Source: a virus. Taken from it: a DNA stretch of 31,405 bases. The notes under the pieces are model-generated. The model made no database searches, was not told the origin of the DNA, and saw only the letters and a program-made list of their open reading frames with translations. Positions 1 through 7,251 of this stretch are shown piece by piece; within the stretch, counting starts at the first letter, position 1, and each line of letters opens with the position of its first letter. Position numbers and translations under genes: made by a program. The stretch spans positions 1-31,405 of IMG/VR virus record IMGVR_UViG_3300034407_000394. One strand, 5' to 3'.

Positions 1-155
1 TCAATACTATTTTGATGCTGTTGTAAATTTGTAACATAACTTAATAAAGGAACAAGTGCGCACGTCTACAATAATTTTTTTACATACACAAATAAATTTA
101 CTATTTATTGTCAGTCTAAATAAGCTATTTAGAATCATTACAGATAACAAAAATA

Positions 156-310
156 CCCCCATCATATTAAACGACCCCCATTATATTAAACACAGGCTTA
201 CCCCATCATATTAAACATTCCCCTCCATATTAAACATAGAATTATTTTCTACCCCATCATATTAAACAAAAAAAGGGAGACAAAATTAATTGACCCCCTT
301 CATATTAAAC
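156..310. repeat. Six direct repeats beyond terL
   Basis: Six near-identical units with the core CATATTAAAC preceded by a run of 4-5 C lie at 156-172, 175-191, 201-216, 220-235, 252-267 and 294-310, all in the same orientation. Core-to-core spacings are 19, 25, 19, 32 and 43 bp. Copy 2 reads TTATATTAAAC and copy 4 has CCCCTC before the core. They lie in gene-free DNA directly beyond the terL stop. The arrangement resembles iterons of an origin or a protein-binding array such as a packaging site. That function is inferred. Confidence 0.9.
268..300 (-). terminator. Intrinsic terminator after terL
   Basis: On the minus strand AAGGGGG (300-294) can pair with CTCCCTT (279-273), with one G-T pair and a 14-nt loop, followed by a T run (272-268). 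It lies 20 bp beyond the terL stop. Its upstream arm is the C-run of the sixth direct repeat. The loop is long, so strength is uncertain. Confidence 0.5.
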
Positions 311-319
311 ATTTTATTT

Positions 320-1531
320 TTACCTTATCACATAAACTCCAGAGTTTACTCCTTGCACTAAGTACATCATACCATACCTAATAGCATCTATAAAGTGATT
401 AAACTTATCTATTGGTGCTTCACCCTTATCCTTCCATACATAGTTGTTTAGCTCTCTTATTATACCGTGAGAACCTCTATCTACTACTATCTCATAGTCT
501 TGCATAAGTGCAATACCAGATAATATACTACCTTTCTTCTTGATTGTAGGCTTTATGTTAAGACCCAATGTTTTTAGTTCTGATATTAAACGTGGTTCAC
601 TATTATCACAGATAATCAAATCCATACCACACTCATTCTTATTCCTTGTAGCTACCTCAGATGTGTTTAAATGTGCTTTTCCGTAGATTTCCTTAACCCA
701 AACCTTTCTTGCGTGTTTATCTATAGAAATCTTCACAAGTGTCGTTAAATCGGCTGAAAACCCAAAATCCTGCCCATAGCAAGTAAGTTCTGTAGGAATA
801 AAGTCTCCAACTCTCCATTTTCTTATAATAGTACCTTCTGCTTTCTCAAGCCAACCTCCTAATATCTGATGTTGGTATTTATCTGGTCTCTTACGTTTCA
901 TTTCGTATATTCTCTGTAGAAACGACTGAGATAAGTTCTTCTTGTTATCCTTATAAGTTGTATGCACATAAGTAACATTACCTTTATTCATATTAGAAGC
1001 TGGTAATACGTTTTCGTTCTGAAAGAATCTTTGATATATCCAATGCTCTTTAGTTGTTGGATTAAGTATCAGTATAACTCTGTTTTGCTTAACTTGTGAA
1101 CGTATAGAGAAGTCTATCTTATCAAAAACACCTTCATCTACAAGTTCCTCTGCTTCATCGACTACAAACGTAGTTATACCATTCAAAGACTTTAAAGCAG
1201 CAGTTTGATTACCAGATGATGTCCTAATACCCTTAAATATGATAGAACTACCTGTTTTAAGGTTCATAATCTCATCTTTAGTTATCCTAAAGTCTTCGTG
1301 AACACCCATTAGGTTAATTTTCTCAATAAATTCAGGTATAATAGATGTATGTGCTGACATCATCGTATATCTTGAGAATAAAACCTTATGCCCTACCTCA
1401 TAGGTAAGATTTAGCAAGAAAACATTGATTCCAAACGACTTTCCACTACCCCTACCTCCTGTAACAACAAAATACCTACTCTCATTCTTGAAAATAGGTA
1501 TGTATTTCTCGTGTATGTCTATCTTACTCAT
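320..1531 (-). CDS. terL: Terminase large subunit
   Basis: ATP-driven DNA packaging motor and headful/site nuclease that docks on the portal. The 403-aa length is typical of a Terminase_3/PBSX-type TerL. Walker A GGRGSGKS is at residues 25-32, Walker B TFVVDEAEE at about 121-129 with the catalytic DE pair, and a coupling-like LILNPTT motif follows. The C-terminal RNase H-like nuclease shows acidic positions in GQDFGFSAD, IICDNSEP and FNHFIDAIRYG. It overlaps the upstream small-subunit-like gene by 8 nt (ATGAGTAA), which supports this start. It is the last gene of its operon and is followed by a terminator and the repeat array. Confidence 0.96.
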   Translation of the reverse strand: MSKIDIHEKYIPIFKNESRYFVVTGGRGSGKSFGINVFLLNLTYEVGHKVLFSRYTMMSAHTSIIPEFIEKINLMGVHEDFRITKDEIMNLKTGSSIIFKGIRTSSGNQTAALKSLNGITTFVVDEAEELVDEGVFDKIDFSIRSQVKQNRVILILNPTTKEHWIYQRFFQNENVLPASNMNKGNVTYVHTTYKDNKKNLSQSFLQRIYEMKRKRPDKYQHQILGGWLEKAEGTIIRKWRVGDFIPTELTCYGQDFGFSADLTTLVKISIDKHARKVWVKEIYGKAHLNTSEVATRNKNECGMDLIICDNSEPRLISELKTLGLNIKPTIKKKGSILSGIALMQDYEIVVDRGSHGIIRELNNYVWKDKGEAPIDKFNHFIDAIRYGMMYLVQGVNSGVYVIR

Positions 1532-1910
1532 CTTTTGGTGTTACGTCTATAATCTTCTCCTTAATCTTCTTACCTTCAACACTATCTCCAAAGAAATTAA
1601 TCACAGGTGCTTGCACTTTGTTGTTAACAGTCTCTTTATCGTCTCCATAAGCAAAATCCATAAGCAATTTCATATGATTATAGCTACCTTCTTCTGCTTT
1701 CTTAGCTAAACTCTCAAAAGCGTTTACTTCGCTCCCAAATACGTTCTTAATAGCCTTTTTAGCGTATTGTTTCTTCCTATTCTTCTTTGCAGTATTCATT
1801 GCAGGTTTATTAGACCTCTCTTTTTCTGGAATTGGTAACTTGGGAATAGATTTCTTACGACTATTCCCTTTTCTACCATCTGTTGGCTTAATCTCTTGTG
1901 AATTACTCAT
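1524..1910 (-). CDS. terS: Putative terminase small subunit
   Basis: 128 aa. The N-terminal half is Lys/Arg-rich and low-complexity, then a helical stretch (about residues 55-88, including GSEVNAFESLAKKAEEGSYN) and a C-terminal tail with APVINFFGD. No confident HTH is visible. The call rests on position, 8-nt coupled directly to terL, and on the basic-plus-helical plan common in small subunits that bind DNA and regulate TerL. It could be another packaging accessory protein. Confidence 0.6.
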   Translation of the reverse strand: MSNSQEIKPTDGRKGNSRKKSIPKLPIPEKERSNKPAMNTAKKNRKKQYAKKAIKNVFGSEVNAFESLAKKAEEGSYNHMKLLMDFAYGDDKETVNNKVQAPVINFFGDSVEGKKIKEKIIDVTPKDE

Positions 1911-1943
1911 ATTATGATAACTAAAGTGTTGTTATTTTGTTTT

Positions 1944-2513
1944 TTAAGCATTAATTTTATGAACCCCTTGATGGCATTTATTACAAAGAACCTCTAAATC
2001 ACCTAAACTTTCATTACCTAAACTATTGTAGTTTAAATGATGAACCTGTAAATTCTCTGTTTCAGAACATCTACTGCATTTATAATCAGAAAACTTTAAC
2101 ATATTATTTCTAATAGTATTCCATTCTTTTGAGTTTAAATATTGATGATAAATGCTTTTTTTATGCCTGTCAATTAACATAACCCTTGTTGAAACATTGT
2201 AAACACATTCTTCTTGACCATCTATATTCATAGTTCCTAAACAAGTGTCTGAAGTAATATAAAATTTCCATACAACATAACTACCTTCATATTCGTTGTT
2301 AAGTACAAAAGCTACCTTTTCTAAATCAAAATTAACCGACAACAAACTTATTAATCCAGATACATCTTGTTTCTTGTCAAAACTAATATACACTTCTGAT
2401 TTATTCTCATAATCAGTACTATCTATTTTAGCTAAATTCATATCAACATCTTTATCGTAATTATTAATATATTTAACTATAACATCTAATAAAGGCTTAC
2501 TCACTTCTGTCAT
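1944..2513 (-). CDS. HNH endonuclease
   Basis: 189 aa. The C-terminal 45 residues form an HNH zinc finger: CSRC (146-149), the HH pair in VHHLNY (158-159) and CNKCH (177-181) with a further His at 185, preceded by the YLNSKEWNTIRN helix typical of phage HNH proteins. The N-terminal 125 residues are not recognised and may determine specificity. It is cotranscribed 33 bp upstream of the small terminase gene. HNH proteins beside terminases often help cos cleavage or packaging; a homing role is the alternative. Confidence 0.85.
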   Translation of the reverse strand: MTEVSKPLLDVIVKYINNYDKDVDMNLAKIDSTDYENKSEVYISFDKKQDVSGLISLLSVNFDLEKVAFVLNNEYEGSYVVWKFYITSDTCLGTMNIDGQEECVYNVSTRVMLIDRHKKSIYHQYLNSKEWNTIRNNMLKFSDYKCSRCSETENLQVHHLNYNSLGNESLGDLEVLCNKCHQGVHKINA

Positions 2514-2524
2514 TTCTTTGTTTT

Positions 2525-2842
2525 TTAGCTATAGTAATAATAGTTGTCTTGCTGACCTCTTTCCGCATCATAATAGTTCTTAGTAATCTGTATTTCGTAC
2601 TCCAATAGACCAGATAAGTAACCACATAGAAAGGTAATATCCTCATCAGATAAGTCATAAACATCTTCTCCTTCTAATATGTCTATTCTTAACACCTCAT
2701 TGATGTCAAGGAATAAATCTATTGTAAAATCTTCTCCTTCGTAATAGATAGAAACCTCATTTGGAAGTGGGTTAGATGAAAACCCTTCTGTTGAATATTC
2801 TGGTCTGATTGATAATATCTTGTCCTTTAGTTGTTCTTTCAT
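2525..2842 (-). CDS. Hypothetical acidic protein
   Basis: 105 aa, not recognised. It is strongly acidic with few Lys/Arg after the N-terminus, has probable beta strands in the middle (EVSIYYEGEDFTIDLFLDI) and a Tyr-rich C-terminus (NYYYYS). It sits in the methyltransferase-terminase operon, 11 bp from the HNH gene and 10 bp from the methyltransferase. Acidity might suggest DNA mimicry, but nothing in the sequence shows it. Confidence 0.75.
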   Translation of the reverse strand: MKEQLKDKILSIRPEYSTEGFSSNPLPNEVSIYYEGEDFTIDLFLDINEVLRIDILEGEDVYDLSDEDITFLCGYLSGLLEYEIQITKNYYDAERGQQDNYYYYS

Positions 2843-2852
2843 AATGTACTTT

Positions 2853-3608
2853 TTAAAACATTGTTAGTTGTGATGTAAATGGTTTTATTCTTTTTTCAGC
2901 GTAATCACATTGCTCTTTACTTATTTCGCTACCAATATATTCGTGTCCTTCAATAACACAAGCAACAGCAGTAGTTCCTGTTCCCATAAAAGGGTCGTAA
3001 ATAATACTATTAGGTTTAGCATAAGTATTTGTTAGTTTTCTTACAAACTCCGTACTAAAAGTAGCTTTGTTTAAGTCAGTAGAACTGTCATTATTTTTAG
3101 CGTTTATGAAATTAAAAACATTCTCATAGACAGATTGACCTGTTTCTCTTTTACTTAACTCCTTTTTATTACATTTAAAAGTATGGAACTCATCCTTTCT
3201 ACAAAATACATAAACGTATTCAACTATTCTTGTCATTTTATTGTGAGATACGTTATTAGGTGTAGCAGAGTTTTTTTTCCATACAATGATGTCTGCTAAA
3301 GTAAAATCACTTCTCCTAATAATATCAGCTACAACCAAACTCATTAAAGTAGTGTTCTCTGTTCCGTAACTCATATTGTAAAGAACAACTCCATCGTTTT
3401 TTAACACCTTGTTAAACCCTTTGAATATTTCTAAAGTCCAATCAATGTACTCTTCATTACTCATACCATCTTTGTACAAGTCATAACCTCTATCTTTTGA
3501 ATTAGGTCTTATTATATTATATGGAGGAGAGGTAACAACTAAGTCAATAGTTTTAGAGTCCATCCTAACCATAGTATCTATATTACTTTCGTTGTATATC
3601 TTATTCAT
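2853..3608 (-). CDS. DNA methyltransferase, beta class (N6-A or N4-C)
   Basis: Transfers a methyl group from S-adenosylmethionine to an exocyclic amine of A or C in DNA. From the chosen start the protein is 251 aa. Catalytic motif IV TSPPYN is at residues 26-31 and SAM-binding motif I DPFMGTGTT at 205-213, so motif order is IV then I, the beta class. The start at 3608 (MNKIYN) is preferred over an in-frame ATG at 3641 because it gives an 8-nt ATGAATAA overlap with the upstream gene rather than 41 nt. No partner restriction enzyme is evident unless the HNH gene serves. Likely role: self-modification against host restriction. Base specificity cannot be read from the motifs. Confidence 0.92.
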   Translation of the reverse strand: MNKIYNESNIDTMVRMDSKTIDLVVTSPPYNIIRPNSKDRGYDLYKDGMSNEEYIDWTLEIFKGFNKVLKNDGVVLYNMSYGTENTTLMSLVVADIIRRSDFTLADIIVWKKNSATPNNVSHNKMTRIVEYVYVFCRKDEFHTFKCNKKELSKRETGQSVYENVFNFINAKNNDSSTDLNKATFSTEFVRKLTNTYAKPNSIIYDPFMGTGTTAVACVIEGHEYIGSEISKEQCDYAEKRIKPFTSQLTMF

Positions 3609-3876
3609 AAGCACCTGTTGTTTTATTTCTAACCTCATCACTTCTCTTTACTTCTGTAAATTCTTTTGATTGATTCTCAAAACCTAATCTTGATATAATA
3701 TTTATACCTACAATTTCAACTGGCTCTGAAATATTTAATTTAGATAACACTTTTTTATTGTAAAACATATTGCCATCATTCTTGTAAACCAATTTATTTA
3801 ACTCATAGGTTCTGTTTTTGTAACTTATTGTTAAATCACAGAATACTATTTCTTTTAAACTTACATCACTATTCAT
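3601..3876 (-). CDS. Hypothetical protein
   Basis: 91 aa, not recognised. Alternating hydrophobic and charged residues suggest a small beta-rich fold, with a conserved-looking segment VEIVGINIISRLGFE at about residues 52-66. It lies between the ParB-like and methyltransferase genes, 3 bp after one and overlapping the other by 8 nt, so it belongs to the same transcript and may assist modification. Confidence 0.75.
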   Translation of the reverse strand: MNSDVSLKEIVFCDLTISYKNRTYELNKLVYKNDGNMFYNKKVLSKLNISEPVEIVGINIISRLGFENQSKEFTEVKRSDEVRNKTTGAYE

Positions 3877-3879
3877 ATA

Positions 3880-4632
3880 TTAATGATTTTTTATATTATT
3901 GTATGTAGTTATCTTGCTTTGTATGTGCTTTTTAAACTCAGTTATAGATGTTAGTTTAGGATGGTTTATTGAAGCCATATCGTCATATTCTGATATTATG
4001 TAATCCATAACATTATAATCTACATTTTCTTTACTGTAAGCAATAGCAATTAACTCTCTAATTGAAAATGCCTGTATCTTAGATTTAGTGTATTTTACTA
4101 CTAAGTTAGATAACTTTTCAAGTAAATAGTAAGCTAACTCTTCATTTTTAATATAGGCTTTACCTTTCTTGAATCTTGAAGCACTAAATTGACCAAAGAA
4201 GCAATTAATAATATTACCTACAGATAACATTTTATTATGTCTCAAATAAGCCTCATAAACAATATTGTACTCTTCATTTTCTTTCGCAAATGCTTTCAAA
4301 TAATCAACATTAGTCCAAGCCTTGTTTCCGTTGTTTAAGTTTATAATACAATCTAAGTGTTCTTTTTCTTTATCAGTGTCAATCCAATCAACTATGTAAG
4401 CTGGAATTGTTGATTGATTTAAGAATTTAGCACACTGTATTCTGTGGTGTCCTTCAATTACATCCCCTTTTGACGATATAACTATTGGCATCATCCATCC
4501 AAACTGCTTTAGCTTTAATTTAAAGTTTTCAGCGTGTTTAATAACGGTATCTCTATTTATAGATGCCATCTTTACTTCATTTAATGGGTAATAAGGATTA
4601 TAATTTCCTCTTTTAATTTCTTGATTAATCAT
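3880..4632 (-). CDS. ParB/sulfiredoxin-fold protein
   Basis: 250 aa. The N-terminal ParB-like fold (about 10-85) shows the core signature GDVIEGHHRIQCAKFL (residues 57-71) with the E-G-HHR box that binds a nucleotide phosphate in this superfamily. The rest is alpha-helical and unrecognised. First gene of the operon that also carries the methyltransferase and terminases, behind a clear promoter and repeat array. Phage ParB-like proteins are often paired with DNA methyltransferases; whether this one is a nuclease, CTPase or DNA-binding adaptor cannot be told. No ParA partner is present, so partitioning is unlikely. Confidence 0.85.
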   Translation of the reverse strand: MINQEIKRGNYNPYYPLNEVKMASINRDTVIKHAENFKLKLKQFGWMMPIVISSKGDVIEGHHRIQCAKFLNQSTIPAYIVDWIDTDKEKEHLDCIINLNNGNKAWTNVDYLKAFAKENEEYNIVYEAYLRHNKMLSVGNIINCFFGQFSASRFKKGKAYIKNEELAYYLLEKLSNLVVKYTKSKIQAFSIRELIAIAYSKENVDYNVMDYIISEYDDMASINHPKLTSITEFKKHIQSKITTYNNIKNH

Positions 4633-4673
4633 TTTGTTTTGTTTTTAATTATTAATATTATTTTGTTATGAGA

Positions 4674-4703
4674 CAAATCTACAATACTTTTTTAGATTGA
4701 CAA
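4674..4703 (-). promoter_or_regulatory. Bacteroidetes-type promoter
   Basis: On the minus strand the -33 TTG (4703-4701) is followed after 19 bp by the -7 box TAGATTTG (4681-4674), matching TAnnTTTG. Initiation near 4667 would leave a roughly 35-nt leader before the ParB-like gene at 4632. Confidence 0.8.
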
Positions 4704-4717
4704 TACTTTTTAACAAA

Positions 4718-4750
4718 TTTTAACATTTCTTTAACATTTCTTTAACATTT
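4718..4750. repeat. Three tandem 11-bp repeats (array A)
   Basis: Three abutting copies of CTTTAACATTT on the plus strand: 4718-4728 (first base T), 4729-4739 and 4740-4750. They lie 14 bp upstream of the -33 element of the ParB-operon promoter, between it and a terminator. The same unit occurs three times, inverted, at 12263-12295. An 11-bp period puts all copies on about the same helix face, which suits cooperative protein binding. Confidence 0.9.
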
Positions 4751-4755
4751 AAACT

Positions 4756-4779
4756 AAAAAAGGAAGCTAATTAGCCTCC
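4756..4779 (-). terminator. Intrinsic terminator overlapping a stop codon
   Basis: On the minus strand GGAGGCT (4779-4773), loop AATT, AGCTTCC (4768-4762) with one G-T pair, then six T (4761-4756). The stem contains the last codons and the TAG stop (4769-4767) of the DUF3310 gene. It separates the replication block from the ParB operon. Confidence 0.85.
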
Positions 4780-4970
4780 CTTAATAGTTCTATCTCTCTC
4801 TCTAAGTAATCCTTTGCTTTAATCAAGTCAAGCAATTCATCTTGTTTCTTACCTGCTCTTGCAACATACTTAATGATATTACCTCTACAGAAGTTCAAGT
4901 CGTAATCCCTTATAACATCTATAATGTCATAGTCTTTACCATTCTCGTAATGTGGTTGTGTGCCTCTCAT
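4767..4970 (-). CDS. DUF3310 family protein
   Basis: 67 aa. The pattern HYENGKDYDIIDVI, then LNFCRGNIIKYVARAGKK, then DLIKAKDYLEREI is the full DUF3310 signature, a small phage family sometimes annotated as a nucleotide-kinase-like protein. No P-loop is present, so a kinase label is not supported. Function unknown. It is the last gene before a terminator, 2 nt after a 22-codon hydrophobic ORF. Confidence 0.88.
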   Translation of the reverse strand: MRGTQPHYENGKDYDIIDVIRDYDLNFCRGNIIKYVARAGKKQDELLDLIKAKDYLEREIELLREAN

Positions 4971-4972
4971 AA

Positions 4973-5041
4973 TTAGTTGTCTTTAATCGTAACTATTATT
5001 TTTATTACTATTATTATAAGTACTATAATTATTATTCCCAT
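4973..5041 (-). CDS. Possible 22-aa membrane micropeptide
   Basis: An ATG ORF of 22 codons fills the gap before the DUF3310 gene and ends 2 nt from its start. The peptide is almost entirely Ile/Val/Leu for its first 20 residues (begins MGIIIIVLIIIV) and ends KDN, as expected for a single membrane segment. The region is low-complexity ATT/ATA, so chance is possible. Its tight spacing is the main support. Confidence 0.35.
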   Translation of the reverse strand: MGIIIIVLIIIVIKIIVTIKDN

Positions 5042-5057
5042 AATTTATTTATTTACG

Positions 5058-5606
5058 TTATACTAGAAATGAACTTCCTAAATCAGACTCGCCTTGTATT
5101 ATCTGACATTTATCTTTATTCTTCCAGCTCCAAGATTTAATCCTTAAACTAACAATCTCTCTTACCTCATCCCTTTTGTCTTGTGGAACGCTATCTATAA
5201 GGATGTCTAAGCTATCTTTACCCTTGTTTAGTATGTTTGTATGTAAGTTCTGTTTAACGTCTTTAATCGCCTTCTTTTGAGTCTGCTCTATTGACAGAAA
5301 CTCTTCAGCTCTATCATTAAAGTAAATATTATATCTGTTTCTAAATACTGCATAAGACTTGTAGTAAATACCTATCTTATGTAAAGCGTGGGTTATAGAT
5401 GAACGACCTTTATTAACTCCTCTTAACTCAAACCATTCTGAAATCATCCTATCATTCATAAAGTTTAAATCCTTTAGAATCTTATAGAAAAGTGTTCTGG
5501 TAATCATTATCTCTGTTTCCCTTGAATCACTATTTAACTGTATTCCTGTTAACTGTTCAAAGTCTCTTGCTAATTCGTCTGCATTATCTTTATTGTATCC
5601 TAACAT
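5058..5606 (-). CDS. DnaA domain IV-like DNA-binding protein
   Basis: 182 aa. Residues about 30-80 resemble the DnaA C-terminal DNA-binding domain: a TRTLFYKILKDL helix, an MISEWFELRG helix, then GRSSITHALHKI (67-78), which parallels the DnaA box-recognition motif around HSTVIHAV. No AAA+ domain is present. The rest is charged helix. It may bind DnaA boxes or a phage origin and recruit or compete with host DnaA. It heads an AT-rich segment 17 bp upstream of the micropeptide ORF. Another helix-turn-helix regulator is the alternative. Confidence 0.6.
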   Translation of the reverse strand: MLGYNKDNADELARDFEQLTGIQLNSDSRETEIMITRTLFYKILKDLNFMNDRMISEWFELRGVNKGRSSITHALHKIGIYYKSYAVFRNRYNIYFNDRAEEFLSIEQTQKKAIKDVKQNLHTNILNKGKDSLDILIDSVPQDKRDEVREIVSLRIKSWSWKNKDKCQIIQGESDLGSSFLV

Positions 5607-5616
5607 ATTGTTTGTT

Positions 5617-5859
5617 TTAATTTAAATTATTGTTTTCTTTTATATTATCTATCTCTACCATAACCTTAGTGAAAGTATTCATATGATGCCAATCTAAGGC
5701 TTTCTTTATACCAGCACAAGCTAAGTAGTACTCTTGTTCTTCGTAATGCTCTAACACCTCTTCTAAGACGTATTTAGGGCAACCTTCTTGTATTTCGATT
5801 ATAGCATTTGTAAAGTACAATTCTATGATGTCTTTATCCTCATCGCTTAATGTTCTCAT
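5617..5859 (-). CDS. Hypothetical protein
   Basis: 80 aa, acidic and predicted helical, not recognised. The motif LEEVLEHYEEQEYYLACAGI in the middle looks like a helical-hairpin repeat. Its start overlaps the 3' end of the upstream exonuclease gene by 20 nt and it ends 10 bp before the DnaA-like gene, so it is part of the replication operon. Confidence 0.7.
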   Translation of the reverse strand: MRTLSDEDKDIIELYFTNAIIEIQEGCPKYVLEEVLEHYEEQEYYLACAGIKKALDWHHMNTFTKVMVEIDNIKENNNLN

Positions 5860-6577
5860 AACAATCGGTTTTAAGTGTTAGTAGTGATTTAGCTTCGTTA
5901 AACATAGACTTAGCCTCGTCTCCATATATCTCCTTGTACAGTCTATAGGTTCTACTAACTAATGAGTATTCGCTGTTAACCTCTTGAAATAACTTCTTGG
6001 CATAAGACTTGCCATAACCCTTACAGTAGTTGATGTTATCAGCAGTATCACCTACAATCATTTGTGAGTAGAAGTTATTAAGTGCTTCCTCTCGACTAAT
6101 CTTTACAAGCTCTCTCCTCTTATAGTTGTAGTCATAAAACCAGCAAGGAAATTGTTTGTAGTCCTTATCAATAGACATAATGATAACACTATCTACACCA
6201 TTGTTTAAAACCTCTTCTGCCCATAGTGTAGCTACAACATCGTCTGTTTCAACACCATCACCATAAACAGAATCGTAGGTGAATTTAACCATATCGTGAA
6301 GTAGAGGCAATATCTCTGGTCTCTTCTGAGTTCTGTTTAACTTATATGTAGGAGATATGTCTTTTCTAAAGTTATTCTTAGAACCATTACAAACGATAAT
6401 CTCATCTATATCTACCAATTCCTCTAAGAAAGAAATTAGCTTATCAAAGCTATCCTCAAACTTATCGAAAGCCACATTGACATCAGTCTCAAATACATCA
6501 TCTATAGACTCTCTATCCTGCTTCCTTTTAAAGCAAGAAGCGTATATCAAACTGTCTGCATCAAATATTATCTTCAT
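5840..6577 (-). CDS. 5'-3' exonuclease, FEN/PIN family
   Basis: 245-aa structure-specific nuclease of the T5 D15/T7 gp6/Pol I N-domain type, which removes RNA primers and flaps or resects ends with two metal ions. Metal ligands are visible in FDADSLIY (D6, D8), GVETDDVVA (E110, D112, D113), SIDKDYKQF (D137, D139) and GDTADN (D177, D180). The helical-arch motif NFRKDISPTYK is at 69-79. All acidic clusters are intact, so it should be active. It starts 2 nt after a 46-aa ORF; both are served by the promoter at 6744-6774. Confidence 0.92.
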   Translation of the reverse strand: MKIIFDADSLIYASCFKRKQDRESIDDVFETDVNVAFDKFEDSFDKLISFLEELVDIDEIIVCNGSKNNFRKDISPTYKLNRTQKRPEILPLLHDMVKFTYDSVYGDGVETDDVVATLWAEEVLNNGVDSVIIMSIDKDYKQFPCWFYDYNYKRRELVKISREEALNNFYSQMIVGDTADNINYCKGYGKSYAKKLFQEVNSEYSLVSRTYRLYKEIYGDEAKSMFNEAKSLLTLKTDCYENIKR

Positions 6578-6579
6578 AA

Positions 6580-6720
6580 TTAACCTTCTTTACATAAGTT
6601 TATAACCCTCACTTTAGATGTTTTAGCCTCGCATCTTCTATTCTCTTCCATCCATCCTGTTATTGGATTTATTTTGTAGTTCCAGAATTCTTTTAATTTG
6701 TAGTTTTTATTTCGCCTCAT
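6580..6720 (-). CDS. Small basic hypothetical protein
   Basis: 46 aa starting MRRNKNYKLKEFWNYKINP, Lys/Arg-rich with two Cys. It lies just downstream of a strong promoter and ends 2 nt before the exonuclease start, so it is probably the first gene of that transcript. Not recognised; basic charge suggests nucleic-acid contact. Confidence 0.65.
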   Translation of the reverse strand: MRRNKNYKLKEFWNYKINPITGWMEENRRCEAKTSKVRVINLCKEG

Positions 6721-6743
6721 AATATGTTTGTTTTAATATAAAG

Positions 6744-6774
6744 CAAATCTACAAAACTATTTATAAACCTCCAA
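6744..6774 (-). promoter_or_regulatory. Bacteroidetes-type promoter
   Basis: On the minus strand TTG (6774-6772), 20 bp, TAGATTTG (6751-6744). The -7 box is identical to that of the promoter at 4674. The -33 element lies inside the 3' end of the gene ending at 6757. It should drive the 46-aa gene, exonuclease and DnaA-like gene. Confidence 0.8.
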
Positions 6775-7251
6775 GTATTTTTTTAATTTATTTACAATTC
6801 CTATAACACAAGGTTTGCAACTTGTGTATTTCTGATTAGTATTGAAAACGTTATTATGAATAGATACTAACCTTTTTCTTTGCTCAGAAGTAGTTTTATG
6901 AGGATTACTACTGAAGAAATCACTTAGGTAAGCATAATCATTTTCTGATATACAGTTTATCTTTTTGTAGCTAAACAACTTATTTAACTGAACTTGTCTA
7001 TCATCACAACCACAATCTTCACCAGCTATAAATTTAACTAACTTGTCTACTCCTGTAGCTTTAGTAATCTTAGCCACTGTATCACCTACACCTTTTGATT
7101 GTGTTTCTACATTCTGCTTTAACTTATTATAGCCTTCACTTCTCTTAGATGCTTTCCATTCTTTGTACTCTCTGTAATCTTTAGACCTTTTGTCTATAGT
7201 TTCGTAGTACCCTTGTTTCTCTAATTCTAAATAATAATTATCTGGTCTCAT
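6757..7251 (-). CDS. Cys-containing hypothetical protein
   Basis: 164 aa. The N-terminal 50 residues are charged and Tyr-rich helix; the middle carries GVGDTVAKITKATGVDKLVK and then CGCDD (C80, C82), followed by C100 and CKPC (145-148). The Cys set could form a zinc site. I associate this arrangement with a flavobacterial phage family of unknown function. It overlaps the upstream sigma-like gene by 4 nt (ATGA), implying coupled expression. Confidence 0.8.
   Translation of the reverse strand: MRPDNYYLELEKQGYYETIDKRSKDYREYKEWKASKRSEGYNKLKQNVETQSKGVGDTVAKITKATGVDKLVKFIAGEDCGCDDRQVQLNKLFSYKKINCISENDYAYLSDFFSSNPHKTTSEQRKRLVSIHNNVFNTNQKYTSCKPCVIGIVNKLKKYLEVYK

Noticed and set aside
24-31. TAAATTTG, a plus-strand -7-like box
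   Set aside because: No TTG at the right distance and no gene downstream on that strand.
156-310. CRISPR-like reading of the left-end repeats
   Set aside because: Units are short, imperfect and irregularly spaced, with spacers of a few bases only and no cas genes.
3609-3641. Extended methyltransferase start at 3641
   Set aside because: It would add 11 residues before the start matching the family and lengthen the overlap to 41 nt; the 8-nt overlap start at 3608 recurs at two other junctions.
4767-4970. Nucleotide kinase label for the DUF3310 gene
   Set aside because: No P-loop or kinase fold elements in 67 residues; only the family signature is supported.
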